Shown: positions 1-40,160 of the stretch, one piece after another | How the letters are laid out: each line of letters begins with the position of its first letter | Numbering within the stretch: position 1 is the first letter of the stretch | Source of the DNA: Hormiphora californensis | Lineage: Eukaryota; Ctenophora; Tentaculata; Cydippida; Pleurobrachiidae | Reading direction: 5' to 3' | DNA: 64,000 nucleotides | Assembly: GCA_020137815.1 (NCBI GenBank) | Contig: CM035353.1 | Location: 1,699,459-1,763,458 of the forward strand | Notes under the pieces: generated by a model | What the model was told of the DNA's origin: nothing | What the model saw: only the letters and a program-made list of their open reading frames with translations | Databases searched by the model: none | Translations under genes and position numbers: made by a program

Positions 1-4
1 AAAT

Positions 5-113
5 CAGGAACCGACCGAAACAACTAAACAACCAATCAGAACTCGTTATTTAGGTCACGTGACTGGTTATCAGCCAATCAGGGACCAGTATTTCCTGATT
101 CGGTCGGTTCCTG
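5..113 (-). mobile_element. hAT-like MITE, family A, copy 1
   Basis: A 109 bp element with near-perfect terminal inverted repeats of the form CAGGAACCGACCGAA. The right flank (114-121) reads ATGTAAAT and the four bases visible on the left (1-4) are AAAT, matching the end of an 8 bp target duplication. It is in reverse orientation to most other copies. The right end lies 14 nt before a splice acceptor at 128. The centre carries the palindrome GTCACGTGAC. Confidence 0.85.
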
Positions 114-127
114 ATGTAAATGTGTAG

Positions 128-2307
128 ATCGTCTGCACCATGTGTTGCCTTGTGTGGCTCACACCGCATTTTCTGAGGGTTCGGCAGATGGTATGCTTAG
201 ATTCTATGATACGTTATTGGGAACAGTCAATAACTCGTACTCACTCAATAAATCCACTATTTCAGGTTCTAGTAACATGTCGAGGAGACGGCGCTCAGAG
301 AATGTCCGTGTCACGGCCCTTCTCTCCAACCCGACCACCGGATCACTCTGGATAGGAAGCTCTGCAGGTGTTGTTGTGGTGCTACCGGTAGCGCGGCCTC
401 CCCTTACCCCCAGAATAGCAGGACCCGCCTTCCTGGGATATGTCGGTCATTACGATGGTGTGAGGTAAAATTATATATTGGAATTTTCGTCATTTTCTAG
501 GATCTGTGTAATGCGTTCTATAAGTCACATATAAGTCTCTCTCCTTCAAACGTAAATGAGACTAACATTTGTGTATCCTTTGCAGGTACTTGATACGAGC
601 CCAGTCTTTGGTACGACGTCTAATACCGCACCAGAGTACACCGGAAGAGTCAGTTTTTGAAGAGGTAAAAAGAGCTGTAGTTTTACCCTCCCCAGTCTCC
701 ACTTCCCAGTACCCGTATATGAATCAAGGGGGCTGATATTCTTGGTTGGTCACATTGAACAAATAGAATAGCATAGTTTAAAGTGCGGTTAGTTCCACAC
801 TTCCACAGTTGAGAGTGTACACTGTACATGTATGATGTATAGCTGTGAAAGTGAGTAAAACTACTGATATATTTTATGAAGGAGCAGACAAAACAAAAAG
901 GAGAATGGGATTCCTGGAAGTTTATTCTCCATTCCATTTACATTCCTGTTTCATTGGACGTTAAAGCAATGCGGATTCTACTGATTTTAACTTTCATTTT
1001 GTATGGGGTGTCCTCCTTCGATGACTTCTTCAACGACAACAATGGAGGTAACGACATTGTGTGCGAAGACAAGACACCATGGTGTAAGAAATACCGCCCA
1101 CACTGCACTGCGGGGATGCACTTTAATACTTGGGCTATGAAGAGGTGCCCAAAGACCTGCGGGACCTGTACAGCAGATGAACCAGACGAGCAAAGTTGGG
1201 ACTCGGATCAAAGTGGTTGGAATTCGGATTGTAAGGACACGGCAACTTGGTGTCATAAATACCCGAGCTACTGCGGCACGGGGCTTTACCCAGAGATGAA
1301 AACTAAATGCAAGAAAACCTGTAACTTTTGTGACAGTGAACAAAACGACGGATCTGATCAGGTTATGAGTGTCAAGGTTTCATCCTCTACGACATGCAGG
1401 GACAAAGCCACATTCTGCCCTAGATGGAAGAATCATTGCGAAAAGGGGATGCGCTGGTATGGCTGGTTGATGAAGTTTTGTGCCAAGACCTGCGGGACAT
1501 GTACAATTGATATACCGGACTTGGATTGTAAGGACACGGTGGCGTGGTGTGGTAGACACACATCTCAATGTTCTACTGATGTTGGCCATTATATGGGTAT
1601 GAGTGTTAAATGCAAGAAATCATGTAACTTTTGTGGACAAAAAGACGGTTCAGAGGTTAAGAGTGGTGGTATGGTATCATCAAGAAGAAGAAGATCTTGG
1701 TCTTTCAACGGCAACAAAAAGGGCAGTGGTGCATGCAGGGACAATTCAATGTACTGCAAGCAATACCAGCCACACTGCAACAGGGGGATGGCCTGGCATG
1801 GATGGATGATGAAGTTCTGCCCAGTGACTTGTGGAACATGTGGAGGTGGAAGTGGAGGATATTGCAAGGACACGGTGGCGTGGTGTGGTAGACACAGACA
1901 TCAATGTTCTACTGATGTTGGCCATTATATGGGTATGAGTGTTAAATGCAAGAAATCATGTAACCTGTGTTAAAAGTTACGCAGAAAAAAAAGCTGATGA
2001 GAGGACGCCAGCAATGACGAAATATAATGATCCACTTTAGAAATTTTCAACGATTTTATTGCAACCACTATCCATGTGTTATCATTTCTTGGGGGGTGCC
2101 ACGTAACACTTTGTAGCATGTTAAATAATAAATCATATCCTGTCCCACATTCTGTAAATATACTATCTAACCCTAACCTATTTGCAGACAACATCCCAAG
2201 TTGTAATATCCTGTGGCAAAGGCATGGAAGATTTCAGAGACACAGACGGGCTAAGGACTGTAGATAGTTCATATCTCATTGTATGGAATTACCCGGAGGA
2301 ATCTTAA
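128..2307 (+). CDS. C-terminal exons of a beta-propeller protein (ARHGEF10/17- or JIP3/4-like)
   Basis: Three exons: 128-464, 586-664 and 2188-2307, ending in TAA at 2305-2307. Phases agree at both junctions (AG+G, then phase 0), with GT donors and good AG acceptors. The protein reads a WD40-like tail: a blade with LWIGSSAGVVVVLPV, then GHYDGVRYLI, and at the end ISCGKGMEDFRDTDG followed by LIVWNYPEES. That order (an LWVGTxxGV blade, a GHxxxVR blade, and a terminal CGxGxxDFR...LIVW blade) is what I know from the propeller tails of ARHGEF10/17 and JIP3/4. I cannot separate these families without a search. The 5' part of the gene lies outside the window. The last intron (665-2187) holds the ShKT gene. 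Confidence 0.7.
969..1973 (+). CDS. Secreted protein with six tandem ShKT domains
   Basis: The 334-residue ORF is uninterrupted. I chose the ATG at 969 over an in-frame start at 876 because it begins directly with a signal peptide (MRILLILTFILYGVSS). Six six-cysteine ShKT domains follow at about residues 32-67, 88-121, 143-178, 187-222, 256-291 and 299-334. They alternate between two types: odd domains end CGTC, even ones begin CKDT and end CNFC or CNLC. Domains 4 and 6 are nearly identical, so the last pair is a recent duplication. An RRRR motif (239-242) may be a proprotein cleavage site. ShKT domains occur in cnidarian toxins, and also in proteases and matrix proteins; with no catalytic domain here, the role is open. 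The gene lies inside an intron of the propeller gene on the same strand. A candidate AATAAA is at 2127-2132. Confidence 0.85.
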   Translation: MRILLILTFILYGVSSFDDFFNDNNGGNDIVCEDKTPWCKKYRPHCTAGMHFNTWAMKRCPKTCGTCTADEPDEQSWDSDQSGWNSDCKDTATWCHKYPSYCGTGLYPEMKTKCKKTCNFCDSEQNDGSDQVMSVKVSSSTTCRDKATFCPRWKNHCEKGMRWYGWLMKFCAKTCGTCTIDIPDLDCKDTVAWCGRHTSQCSTDVGHYMGMSVKCKKSCNFCGQKDGSEVKSGGMVSSRRRRSWSFNGNKKGSGACRDNSMYCKQYQPHCNRGMAWHGWMMKFCPVTCGTCGGGSGGYCKDTVAWCGRHRHQCSTDVGHYMGMSVKCKKSCNLC

Positions 2308-2570
2308 AAAACTCTGTCTTATCAATTGTTAGAATTTGATTTTGTTGAGTAAGGTTTGATCCACCCCGGCCACTCAACAACTTGTGGAACAAGTTTGAGT
2401 TTGATGAGTTGTTGATCCGAGTTTTATTGTTAATGATCTGATATTCCGGGATGAATAGTTTTTCGAGACACTTTGAACCGTTTTTTGTCAGTTTGCGGAA
2501 AAAAGATTCGCTGAATCTGAAATTTATCGTTATGCTGCCCAGAATCAGATGATTTAGAGGATACATTAAG

Positions 2571-2963
2571 GGTCACCACACACCAAAGTTAAAATTAAAA
2601 TTAAAATTTGACGTTTTTGGTCATAACTCTGCCATTTCTTGGCAAAATTGCTTCTTTTTGGGCTCATTTGAAAGAGGGCATCGAGCCCGTTCTGAAGAGC
2701 TCAAGAAACTTAAAATCGGTGCAGAGTGCGCGGCGTTAAGGCGCATAATGCGCGTGTTAAAATTTTTAAATTTTAACGCACACATTTTGCACTGTAACGC
2801 CGCGCACTTTGCGCAGATTTCAAGTTTTTTGAGCTGTTCAGAACGGGCTCGATGCCCTCTTTCCAACAAGCCCAAAATGAGGCAATTTTGCCAAGAAATG
2901 GCAGAGTTATGACCAAAAACGTCAAATTTTAATTTTAATTTTAACTTTGGTGTGTGGTGACCC
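2571..2963. mobile_element. Foldback MITE with TAA flanks (PIF/Harbinger-like)
   Basis: Almost the whole 393 bp is one inverted repeat. It starts GGGTCACCACACACC, ends in the complement, and has a short AT-rich turn near 2760-2780. Both sides are flanked by TAA (2568-2570 and 2964-2966). A 3 bp TWA duplication with GGG-type ends is what PIF/Harbinger elements leave. No coding capacity; ORFs within it are arm artefacts. Confidence 0.75.
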
Positions 2964-3306
2964 TAACGTACAATTTCAGTTTTATGTTTCGTTTTGCTCG
3001 ATTTGAGTTTTATTATGGCGATGGATTTTTTGCACCTTTTTTACTTTTTAAGATTACAGTACAGTGCTGATACAGTCTGATTATGACGTCTGTGTAGTGT
3101 GTGTTTTAAACAAGCTAAATTATAATTTTAACAGCCGTAATTTTCATTCAGATTATGCTGCAGTATGCTGGGAAATAGGAGGCAATTGTTCGTGTTTGTT
3201 ATGTTCTTTAAACGGGTCGAACAAGGCAAAGCCCTTCTTCGCTTTAAATTTACTGTATTAGTATTAACATTAAGCTAAGTAAAAACTGAAGAATGGATAA
3301 AGTCGG

Positions 3307-3524
3307 ATTTTTTAATCAAGGGACAGCTACAGGGGGGTCTTTTTGACCTTATTTCAAACGCGCATATCTCCGGTTCCTGATGAGATAGAGACTTGAAATT
3401 TGGAGGTTGGGAAGATCATGCCAAGTTCTTCATAACCTTCTTTATCTTATCAGGAACCGGAAATATATGCGCCTTTGAAATAAGGTCAAAAAGACCCCCT
3501 CTGTCCCTTGATTAAAAAATTTGA
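3307..3524. repeat. Short foldback element
   Basis: Inverted arms of about 80 bp: TTTTTTAATCAAGGGACAG and GGTCTTTTTGACCTTATTTC on the left, the complement on the right, around a ~50 bp spacer. Non-coding. Confidence 0.7.
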
Positions 3525-3906
3525 CTATACAAACCACATACAAGTTTTAAACGTTAAATATAAACTTTATGTAAACGTGTTATCTCCCACTGGGAGATTT
3601 CCCGGATGCGGAGACTCCCAGAGACGGCAGACGTCCCACACAGCTGTCTGGCGCCGCCGACCCCATCTTAGAATCAAATGGGGTCTGCAGACGTCGCCAT
3701 ACAGAGCTAGGGAGGCTGCCAAAAGATACACTGTAACTAAATAAATGTAACACTATAAAGTAAAACTGTCATGTAGCCAACAGTAACCGCCTTTAGCTTT
3801 TGGTTCTTTTACACAGTTTTATAACATTTCTCTCTTGCCGAATTTTGCATGATGCATTTTATGAAGCCCAAAATAAAGTTGTTTGATTGTGATGCATTCT
3901 CCATCA

Positions 3907-5285
3907 TGATGGTTAAAGTAAGAGTGGCGCGCCGTATTTTCTCACAAAACTTAGTGGATGAATGGGGAGTACCACCAGGACCATTGGTAAGGTATCGAAA
4001 ATTTCCAATTCTGTCGCGTTCATTAGTTATGACGTAATATGTTCATTATTTCAACTTTTATAAAATTGCTTTACAGAAAAATCTGTGCATTTTGGATTGA
4101 AATGGATGCTTGCATCGTGTTCAGCGTCAAAAAATAGCCGGGGTACCAAATTTTGGTGTCTCTACCTTGTCTGTGACGCGAGATATCGACAAATATCAAA
4201 AACGACCAAAGTGAGAGAAAGAGAGTTTGTTACATGAACTATGAACGTTTGTAGACTGGCGCGTTATGAAGTTGGCTGTTCCCAGCGCGAGCTGGGGACA
4301 GCCAACTGGAGTTTAATCGCCCGGCAGGGCGATTAAACTGGTTTAAATCCCGACTCCGATCCCGAGGCGCCAGCCGAGGGTGAGGGGGAGGTGATTTAAA
4401 CCTATAACGCGATAGGCTAACAAACGTTCATATTTTATGAAACCCGATAGTAATTACACACAAATAAGAGACACAACACAAGGTGAAACACACTAGAACT
4501 GCTGGTAAATAGTCAACAGATACCCTGAAAATGTGTGTAGACTTAGTGTCTACTGTTCCTAACATGTTTGAGAAAGAGAGAGAAAGATTAGGGGCAATAC
4601 ACACTGTCAGAGGTAATGAACAGTAAAAGAGACAATGAGAGAGAGAAATGAATGGAATGTGATTCTTTTCACTCCTTATGAGAGAGATAACATTGAAACG
4701 TGTTGCAGACATGTTTCCCCTTTCTTTTGTTGACAGAACTGTGTGTTTACACACATTTTCAATACTTAGAATTTTACACGCATGTTATTCAAATGAAGAG
4801 AAACGCGTGAAAGAGGGAACTGGTCTGTCAAACTGCGAGGAGGGTGTTAAACCTCCCAGCTGGCGGTTATCATGTGCGCGCAAATTCTTCAAACGACTGA
4901 TAAATCAACTATCGGGTTTCATAAGTGGGTGGCGCGCACAAACAACTAGCACCCAAAGATAACAAACTCTCTTTCTCCCATTTTGGTCGTTTTTGATAAT
5001 TGTCGATATCTCGCGTCCCAGACAAGGTAGAGACACCAAAATTTGGTACCCCGGCTATTTTTTGACGCTGAACACGATGCAAGCATCCATTTCAATCCAC
5101 AATGCACAGATTTTTCTGTAGAGCAATTTTATGAAAGTTAAAATAATGAACATATTACGTCATAACTAATGAACGAGACAGAATTGGAAATTTTCGATAC
5201 CGTACCAATGGTCCTGGTGGTACTCCCCGTTCATCCACTAAGTTTTGTGAGAAAACACGGCGCACCACTCTTACTTTAATGGTTA
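3907..5285. mobile_element. Large foldback element with ~325 bp arms
   Basis: The left arm (about 3912-4235) and right arm (about 4960-5277) are near-perfect complements. They start TAAAGTAAGAGTGG and end in its complement, and both outer edges are flanked by ATGGT, a possible 5 bp target duplication. The 720 bp centre contains a smaller palindrome (about 4272-4345) and no convincing gene. Short ORFs in the arms are mirror images of one another. Confidence 0.7.
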
Positions 5286-5911
5286 TGGTGGGGAAGTTCA
5301 AAGCTTTGCAAAGGGTCAAAGGGCCGGTAACTGTCTGTGCCACTGCTTTTTTGAATCTGCAACAAAAATTAGCACGCGCAAATAACAAGCCGCGCGAAAT
5401 TGTAATGGGATCAGTGCGCGTTATGTTCAAAATTCGTTTGCCACTCCAAGTTCGAAAGTTTCAAAATTTTAATTTTTATCGCAATTTTGGATTTCGGTCT
5501 GTTGCTTCGTCCTCCGTGTTCGTAAATTGGTAACCAGTCTTTTTAGGCGCAATTTTACGGTCACCTAAAATTACAAGGGACTACTGCGGCAGTTTTGAAA
5601 ACAAATTTTAAAAACTGAAATCCAAATGACCATGGCTGTTGCGGGTCGCCTGTCGCTCGTCATGAACGGAAAAATCAAGCTCGGCAGTCGGCTATAAGTT
5701 AGATACCCCTGGCACCCTTGACCTCCCTGATTAAGTTTTGTCAGGATTTAGTTAGAAAACGTTATTTACTGGAGAGTAAGTATTTTAGTCACCGTGCCCC
5801 ATACGCCCAAACCATCCTTTACATTTGTAACAGAGTCTATTTTGTCCAAAAATAGCTAATTGTAACTCTGACTTCACTGGGTACTCCAGGCATGGTTGGT
5901 TCTTGAAAAGC

Positions 5912-33816
<27,905 letters not shown>

Positions 33817-35180
33817 GAGAGAGGGAGTGAGAGAGATACTGGGAGCGATCAGGGAGATATTATACAAAGATACAATGATTATTGAGTTGTAAATATTTTT
33901 CTTTTATGAAAAGTGGGTGATATACAGTTATTGGTCGAGTATCAAACCCCTTTGTAAGGGTACGTGTATCAAGTTTAAAAAAAGGTGTTTTGATAGAAAA
34001 GGATTGATTTGAACATGTGATTGATCACGCAAAAAAAACGTGAACTTTCTTCTAGATTTTCGGACGCATTTTTGCTATCATTTGATTATCTTGTGTAACT
34101 TTATTTGAAAATTTGTATTTCAAAACCCGCTTCTTTTACTTTGAAATATAAGGAATGGGACCGGTGGACTGATTGAGGTTTATGGTTTTTGTCCATATTG
34201 GGTCGTCCAGGTGCCCCTGTAGACTGTTGACTGTATCCCTGATCTACTATGGTCAGTCATCATTCTCTTGCCCTCCCACACGACCTCAATTCACCCTGGA
34301 ATGAACATCACCGCAACAAGATGGATTCTGTAGAATGACCCAACCGCCCCCTGACCAAGCTTGGGGCAGCATGACTATTGGATCGTGGCCAACTACTTGC
34401 AGGCTATCACTAGCTGAGACACATTCCACTTGTCGAAAGCAAACTTTTCGCGCGCGATATCTTGTCTGCGCGCACACGATCATGTGCGCTGACAAGCGTT
34501 CTGGACCCCGATTTTTTACCGGATATATCAGTCGGACTCCGATTTACCGGATATATCAGTCGGACTCCGATTTACCGGGATGCTCGGGGGAAAGGGTTTC
34601 GCCCGGTAAATCGGGGTGGAATACCGAAGGTTATATCCTCCCGGTAAATTGGGGTTCCAGTAAAAAGCGACCCGGTAAATCGAGGTCTGACTGTATGACG
34701 GATCGCTCCTAGTGTTTCCTTGCTGAATACTGGATGATTCGAGGCGACGGGCCAGTTCGGCAGTTCGGCAGTTCAGAGAGGACATTCGACACTTGGTCGT
34801 GAGAAATGAGGATGATGATCTGCCGTACTATAACTGAGATCTGATCGGCGCTTCCAGACATATGTCTAGACTTGGGGACAAGAGCTCAGGGAGAAAAGAG
34901 AGAGCTGCGAGAGATTGGAAGAGAAAGGAGGAGAGAAAAGAGAGATAGACAGAGCTTGTGAAAGAAAGAATATTCTCTCCCTCTCTCTCCTTTGTAGCGC
35001 CTCTACCACTGCCCCAGTGTTAGTACCGCGCAACGCCTCTACCACTGCCCAGAGAAAAGGAGAGCACAGCAGGGAAATAATTAGAGAGAGAAAGAAAGAT
35101 TTCTTATCGCCTTTTCACTACTCCCCGCGTTCTTTTCATTTCACTATTTTAATTTGCTGTGTGTTCTGCAGCAGCTTTCT
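33817..35180. other. Downstream flank of the RasGEF gene
   Basis: 3' UTR candidate to about 33.95 kb; no clear AATAAA. A pogo-like MITE with a doubled left TIR (two CAGTCGGACTCCGATTTACC copies at about 34527 and 34557, right end near 34693) lies here. No supported exon. Confidence 0.55.
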
Positions 35181-35189
35181 GTATCGCAA

Positions 35190-35487
35190 CTTAAGGGGAA
35201 ACTCTAACTGAATGGCATCCCATTAATGGGATCCCATCAACAGTAAAACTCTAACTGATAATGGACCACAGTGATGGTTCTTTCTCTGTATTCTCTCTGT
35301 AGGCAGTACATCTATGTACTGCCTACAGAGAGAATACAGAGAAAGAACTATAGGGCATGCCCGGGCGCGGGCGCGCACACAGAGAGAATACAGAGAAAGA
35401 ACCATCACTGTGGTCCATTATCAGTTAGAGTTTTACTGTTGATGGGATCCCATTAATGGGATGCCATTCAGTTAGAGTTTCCCCTAA
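35190..35487. mobile_element. Foldback element
   Basis: TTAAGGGGAAACTCTAACTG start and its complement end, with arms of about 130 bp. The central part contains a second hairpin (GTAGGCAGTACATC...GTACTGCCTAC) and a GCGCGGGCGCGC tract. A solo copy of its right end lies at 36581-36616. Confidence 0.75.
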
Positions 35488-35940
35488 CCGATCTCTTTGC
35501 CAAATGATTGCCCCATAATAATAGCCCCATAATAATAGCTTAACTAAATATCTTTTTTCAGAATAAATAATTAAATTGAATAAATTATTAGTTAATTAAG
35601 CAATTAATTAATTGATTAATTAAATGATGAACTAACCCTAAATATAATTATGTTCCCATGACATGGCTGATGAACAATTCAACCCTCAACACCGGATTTT
35701 CCTCAGAAATCCAGATGACTTATTGGATGTTGTGGAATTGTGGAATTGAGACACTGTCTCACTTTCTCAGAGAGGTAAGGAGATGGCATTGTCCCGGAAA
35801 ATAGTTAGACTTTCGAAAATATTTCAATGCGAAATATTTATGGATCCATGGTAAATTAGAAACCCCACAACCCTGTCTGGCGCAGCCGGCCAGCCGACCC
35901 CCATCTGAAAATGGCGCCGCCATACAGCCACAACCCGGCA

Positions 35941-36540
35941 CAACCCGGCACAACAACTTTTAGTTCTCCCCCCACAACCCCCTCCCCAGTCCCCATATCT
36001 CCCTCTCTCCCAACACGGACAACAACTTTTAGTTCTCCCCCCACAACCCCCTCCCAGTCCCCATATCTCCCTCTCTCCCAACACGGACAACAACTTTTAG
36101 TTCTCCCCCCACAACCCCCTCCCCAGTCCCCATATCTCCCTCTCTCCCAACACGGACAACAACTTTTAGTTCTCCCCCCACAACCACCACCCCCTCCCCA
36201 GTCCCCATATCTCCCTCTCTCCCAACACGGACAACAACTTTTAGTTCTCCCCCCACAACCACCCCCCCCCATCCCCCAGTCCCCATATCTCCCTCTCTCC
36301 CAACACGGACAAACAAACTTTTGTCCCCCCACCCCCCCCCCCAAACCCCACAAACCCCCCCCCCCCCCAGTCCCCCCTATCTCCTCTCTCCCAACACGGA
36401 CAACAACTTTTAGTTTCCCCTACAACCCCACACCCCCTCCCCATCCCAAAATCTCCTCTCTCCCAACACGGACAACAACTTTTAGTTCCCCCCCACAACC
36501 CCCTATCCGGGCTCCTCTCCCCTAACACGGACAACCTTTA
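35941..36540. repeat. ~65 bp minisatellite
   Basis: About nine units each containing ACAACTTTTAGTTCTCCCCC, CCAGTCCCCATATCTCCC and CTCTCCCAACACGG. It lies between exons A and B of the first degenerate module. Confidence 0.9.
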
Positions 36541-36879
36541 GAGCCGCACATACAACACAGCTCTTCCCCATTTCAACTAACTTAATGGGATGCCATTCAG
36601 TTAGAGTTTCCCCTAACTAACTAACCCCACCCTCCTCTGCAGGTTGGTTGTGGCAAGTTGTCAAGTTATCCAGTCACTGAATATCTTGGAGCTACATTTT
36701 GGATGGAACTTTGTAAGGTATCGGTAAAGATTTAAAACCCCAGCCCCCCCCTGCCACAGCCCAAAGCCCGGGGCCGAAGGAGCAGAGAGAGAGGCCGAGG
36801 AGAAGGCGAGCGAGAGAGAAGGGCGAGAGAGAGAAGGGAGAGCGAGGAGCGAAGGGAAGAGAGAGAAGAGAGAGGAGAA

Positions 36880-37130
<251 letters not shown>

Positions 37131-37564
37131 CTCTGTTTTGATTTTGAAAATATGGCTCTCTTATCTATCTGTTGCATGTTGTTATCTTTTATCACCAACC
37201 GTCGATGATATAACCGTCATCAATTCTTTATTTTAATTTGTTCTGTGCTGATCTGCTGACTGCTCTACATTCTCGCAATGGGTTATCTTTTTTAATGTAT
37301 TGTTCTGAATAAAATAAATTATAAATTAACCCTAAATTATTTTCCCAGGACACATGGCTGATGAGGAATCGTTCACTACAACACCGCAACACCACTCTCC
37401 AGATATATACAGAATTCTACAAGAGATATATCTACTAAATTACTACATAAACCAAAAAGGTAAGAAGATGAGGGGGCTGGGGAACTGTATAAAATTCCAT
37501 ATAAAAATGTGTATGAGTCATACTATGACGGACTGTTCTCTATGGCTAATTTTATTCACCACCC

Positions 37565-37595
37565 GCCCCCCCCCCCCCCCCCCCCCCCCCCCCAC
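37565..37595. repeat. Poly-C run
   Basis: About 28 consecutive C. No gene. Confidence 0.9.
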
Positions 37596-38470
37596 CCCCG
37601 ACACTGACAACCATTTCAGCGACGATCACAAAGCTTCTTCATTTTCAACTAATTAACACCGTGCTCTCCCCTACAGATTGATAGTTTTGGGGCAAGTTAT
37701 ATCTACTGAATATCTTCTTAACCTTGGAGCTGAACTTTGGATGGAATTTTGGAAGGTAGGTGCCGACGAGAGAGACAGAGAGAGAGAGAGGGGGGTGGGG
37801 TGGGGCAGAGAGGTAGAGAATTCCTTGTTGCATTTTCACTGTCCCCTCTTCATTTCTCAATTTTAATCCGTTCTGTGCTCTATATACAGGGTGTTCATAT
37901 GGGATCTTTACAAGCGTTGGGCTTCACCCAGAAAAAAGTTGACAAAATAAGCGTATGAAACTTCATACTTGGACTATTCTATACCCTCATTCAAGGTTCC
38001 TGGTGTTTCTGGAGCTCTAATACACCTGGAAGTGTGTTTTTGGTATCAAAACTACCAGAAGACATTTTTTGCTGGTGCTGGGACTTTGCTAGAATGTTTT
38101 TTGGGTATTTTCCATGTCAATTCCAAAGTTTCAAGATGATTGGATGTGTGGTTTAGTCACCAAGTTCCAAATAAACTGGCTAGAAAGGCCCAAAAACAGC
38201 TCAAAAACGGCGAAAATTGATATTTTAGAGTCTTTCCAGGCACTTTTTTCGAAATTTTGAGTTCATAAAACACGTCCAATCATGATTAAACTTTGGAATT
38301 GACATGTAGAATACCCAAAAAACATTCTAGCAAAGTCGGGGGGGTGCCGGCCAATAATTAATGAGGATGAGGTCTTGTCCAGCGTTTTTCGAATTAATGA
38401 GGGCCCTCAAAAATCCTCAATAATCCTCATTAATCCTCAACAATTATTTTATAGTTTTTACAAAAATTTT

Positions 38471-38540
38471 GACGATTACGCATACTATTACGCATACTAT
38501 TACGCATACTATTACGCATACTATTACGCATACTATTGGG
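38471..38540. repeat. ACGCATACTATT 12-mer tandem repeat
   Basis: Five near-perfect copies inside the centre of the family C foldback element. Confidence 0.9.
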
Positions 38541-38654
38541 CATACACATTCCTTAATGGAGTAAAACAGTTAGACAATTTTCCCAGATACCCTGGTGATG
38601 GTCCTAAAAACATCCTCAGAAGTCCTCAAAATGAGGCGAAATCGTCAATATAAA

Positions 38655-38740
38655 TATGGGGTAAATTTGTGCTGCCTGTGCTGCCTCCACTCTGACGCGT
38701 GAGGCCCGGGTTCGATTCCCGACCGGGCCCGGGTGGGGAC
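38655..38740 (+). ncRNA. tRNA-derived SINE or tRNA-pseudogene fragment
   Basis: CTCTGACGCGTGAGGCCC then GGGTTCGATTCC (a perfect pol III B box, GGTTCGATTCC) in a T-arm-like hairpin, followed by a T run at 38732-38738 that could terminate pol III. I see no convincing A box or 5' half, so this is a fragment, not a functional tRNA. Confidence 0.55.
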
Positions 38741-40019
38741 ACTTTTTTTAAAACTTTTGAAAACTTTTGAAAACCTTATAAATTACATATTTCTAAAAAT
38801 TTTCTAGGCATTTATCAGCAAAATCAATGATTTTTGGGATAAAGTTGGCAGCATATTTGACTGAAAATCGTATTCGGTATTTATCTAAAATTTTGAAAAT
38901 CTGGGCACCGGGGTCTTGTCAAGCATGTGAAGTTGATAACTTTGCTAAAAGAAAGCAGTGCTTCAAGTGTGGGAAGCCAAAGAGCACGGGCAAGAGCACT
39001 TGAATTGATAATGATAATCAGTGCATTTTATACCTCTAAAATATAATATACATATTACATATTGTTTTTTATCAGGCATTTGCTGTGTTTATGTTTAAAT
39101 AGAACGAAAAATTTTTGAGGATTTTTGAGGATTTTTGAGGGCTTGTCCAGCAAATAATAAATGAGGATTTTTGAGGTGACCTCAAAAATCCTCATAAATT
39201 CCGGCCGGAACCCCCCCGCAAAGTCTCAGCACCAGCAAAAAATTCCTTCTGGTAGTTTTGATACCAAAAACACACTTCCAGGGGTATTAGAGCTCCAGAA
39301 ACACCAGGAACCTTGAATGAGGGTATAGAATAGTCCAAGTATGAAGTGTCATACGCTTATTTTGTCAACTTTTTTCTGGGTGAAGCCCAACGCTTGTAAA
39401 GATCCCATATGAACACCCTGTATATATATACTTTGCAGTTTCCCACTGTAGCAATTAATCGCCGATCACAAGTTTTATAGAGTTTGATAAGTTTTTTAAT
39501 TTATCGACGATTTTGAATAAAATTAAATAACGAACTAGTTCGAACCCTAAATATATTTCCTTTTCCAGGGCAGGGGTTATGTGGAATCATGCACCTCAAC
39601 ACTATTACAAATTATCTCAGAGTTTGACAAGAGTTATCTACTAAATCAATTTTAAGGTAAGGAGATAGGGAGACTGGGGAACTGTTGCCATTTTGGCGAC
39701 AATCAAAAGCTTCGTTATGATTTAACCCTCCTTTACATTTTATCCAGGGTCGAGCAAGACAATACAAGCTTGAACCTAAAGTTTCCCCATTTTTAACTAA
39801 TTATAACTGCACCTGAAATCCCACAGATTGGTAGTTATCGTGGCGATGCACTGAATATCTTCTTGGAGCGAAAGTTTGGATGGAAATGGAATTTTGCAAT
39901 ACAAGGTAGGTGCCGCAGATTTAATTCAAGAGTTCTTCTCTCAAAATTTGAGTGAAACAAAATCATGAAATGACAGTTCGGTAAATCTCCCACTCTCTCT
40001 TCTTTCTTCTCTCTTTTTT

Positions 40020-40023
40020 CACT

Positions 40024-40119
<96 letters not shown>

Positions 40120-40160
40120 TCTCTCTATTTTCTCTCTCTCCCCCCTCTCTACTCTCTCTC
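40020..40160. repeat. (CT)n array
   Basis: About 140 bp of CT-rich microsatellite. Confidence 0.9.

Larger units (their letters stand above)
2308..5911. other. Intergenic region, foldback-element rich
   Basis: No credible coding exon seen. Most of it is three inverted-repeat elements (2571-2963, 3307-3524 and 3907-5285, listed separately). At 3600-3720 there is a GC-richer stretch with a short motif that recurs near 35.88-35.93 kb (CTGGCGCMGCCG then GGCGCCGCCATACAG-like text). Promoter elements for the downstream RasGEF gene should lie near 5.5-5.9 kb, but I recognise no defined site. Confidence 0.6.
37890..39423. mobile_element. Large foldback element, family C
   Basis: Starts CAGGGTGTTCATATGGGATC and ends with the complement at 39423. 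The outer arms are about 150-450 bp with internal mirror copies, and the centre holds unrelated sequence (a 12 bp repeat and a tRNA-like fragment). The same arm sequence (TTTACAAGCGTTGGGCTTCA) forms a second element at 55262-55915. Confidence 0.75.

Noticed and set aside
2621-2912. Two mirror ORFs of 84 residues
   Set aside because: They are the two arms of a foldback element and encode near-identical nonsense on opposite strands.
3849-5430. Paired ORFs ending ILSRSLVMT
   Set aside because: Left and right arms of the large foldback element; no family resemblance.
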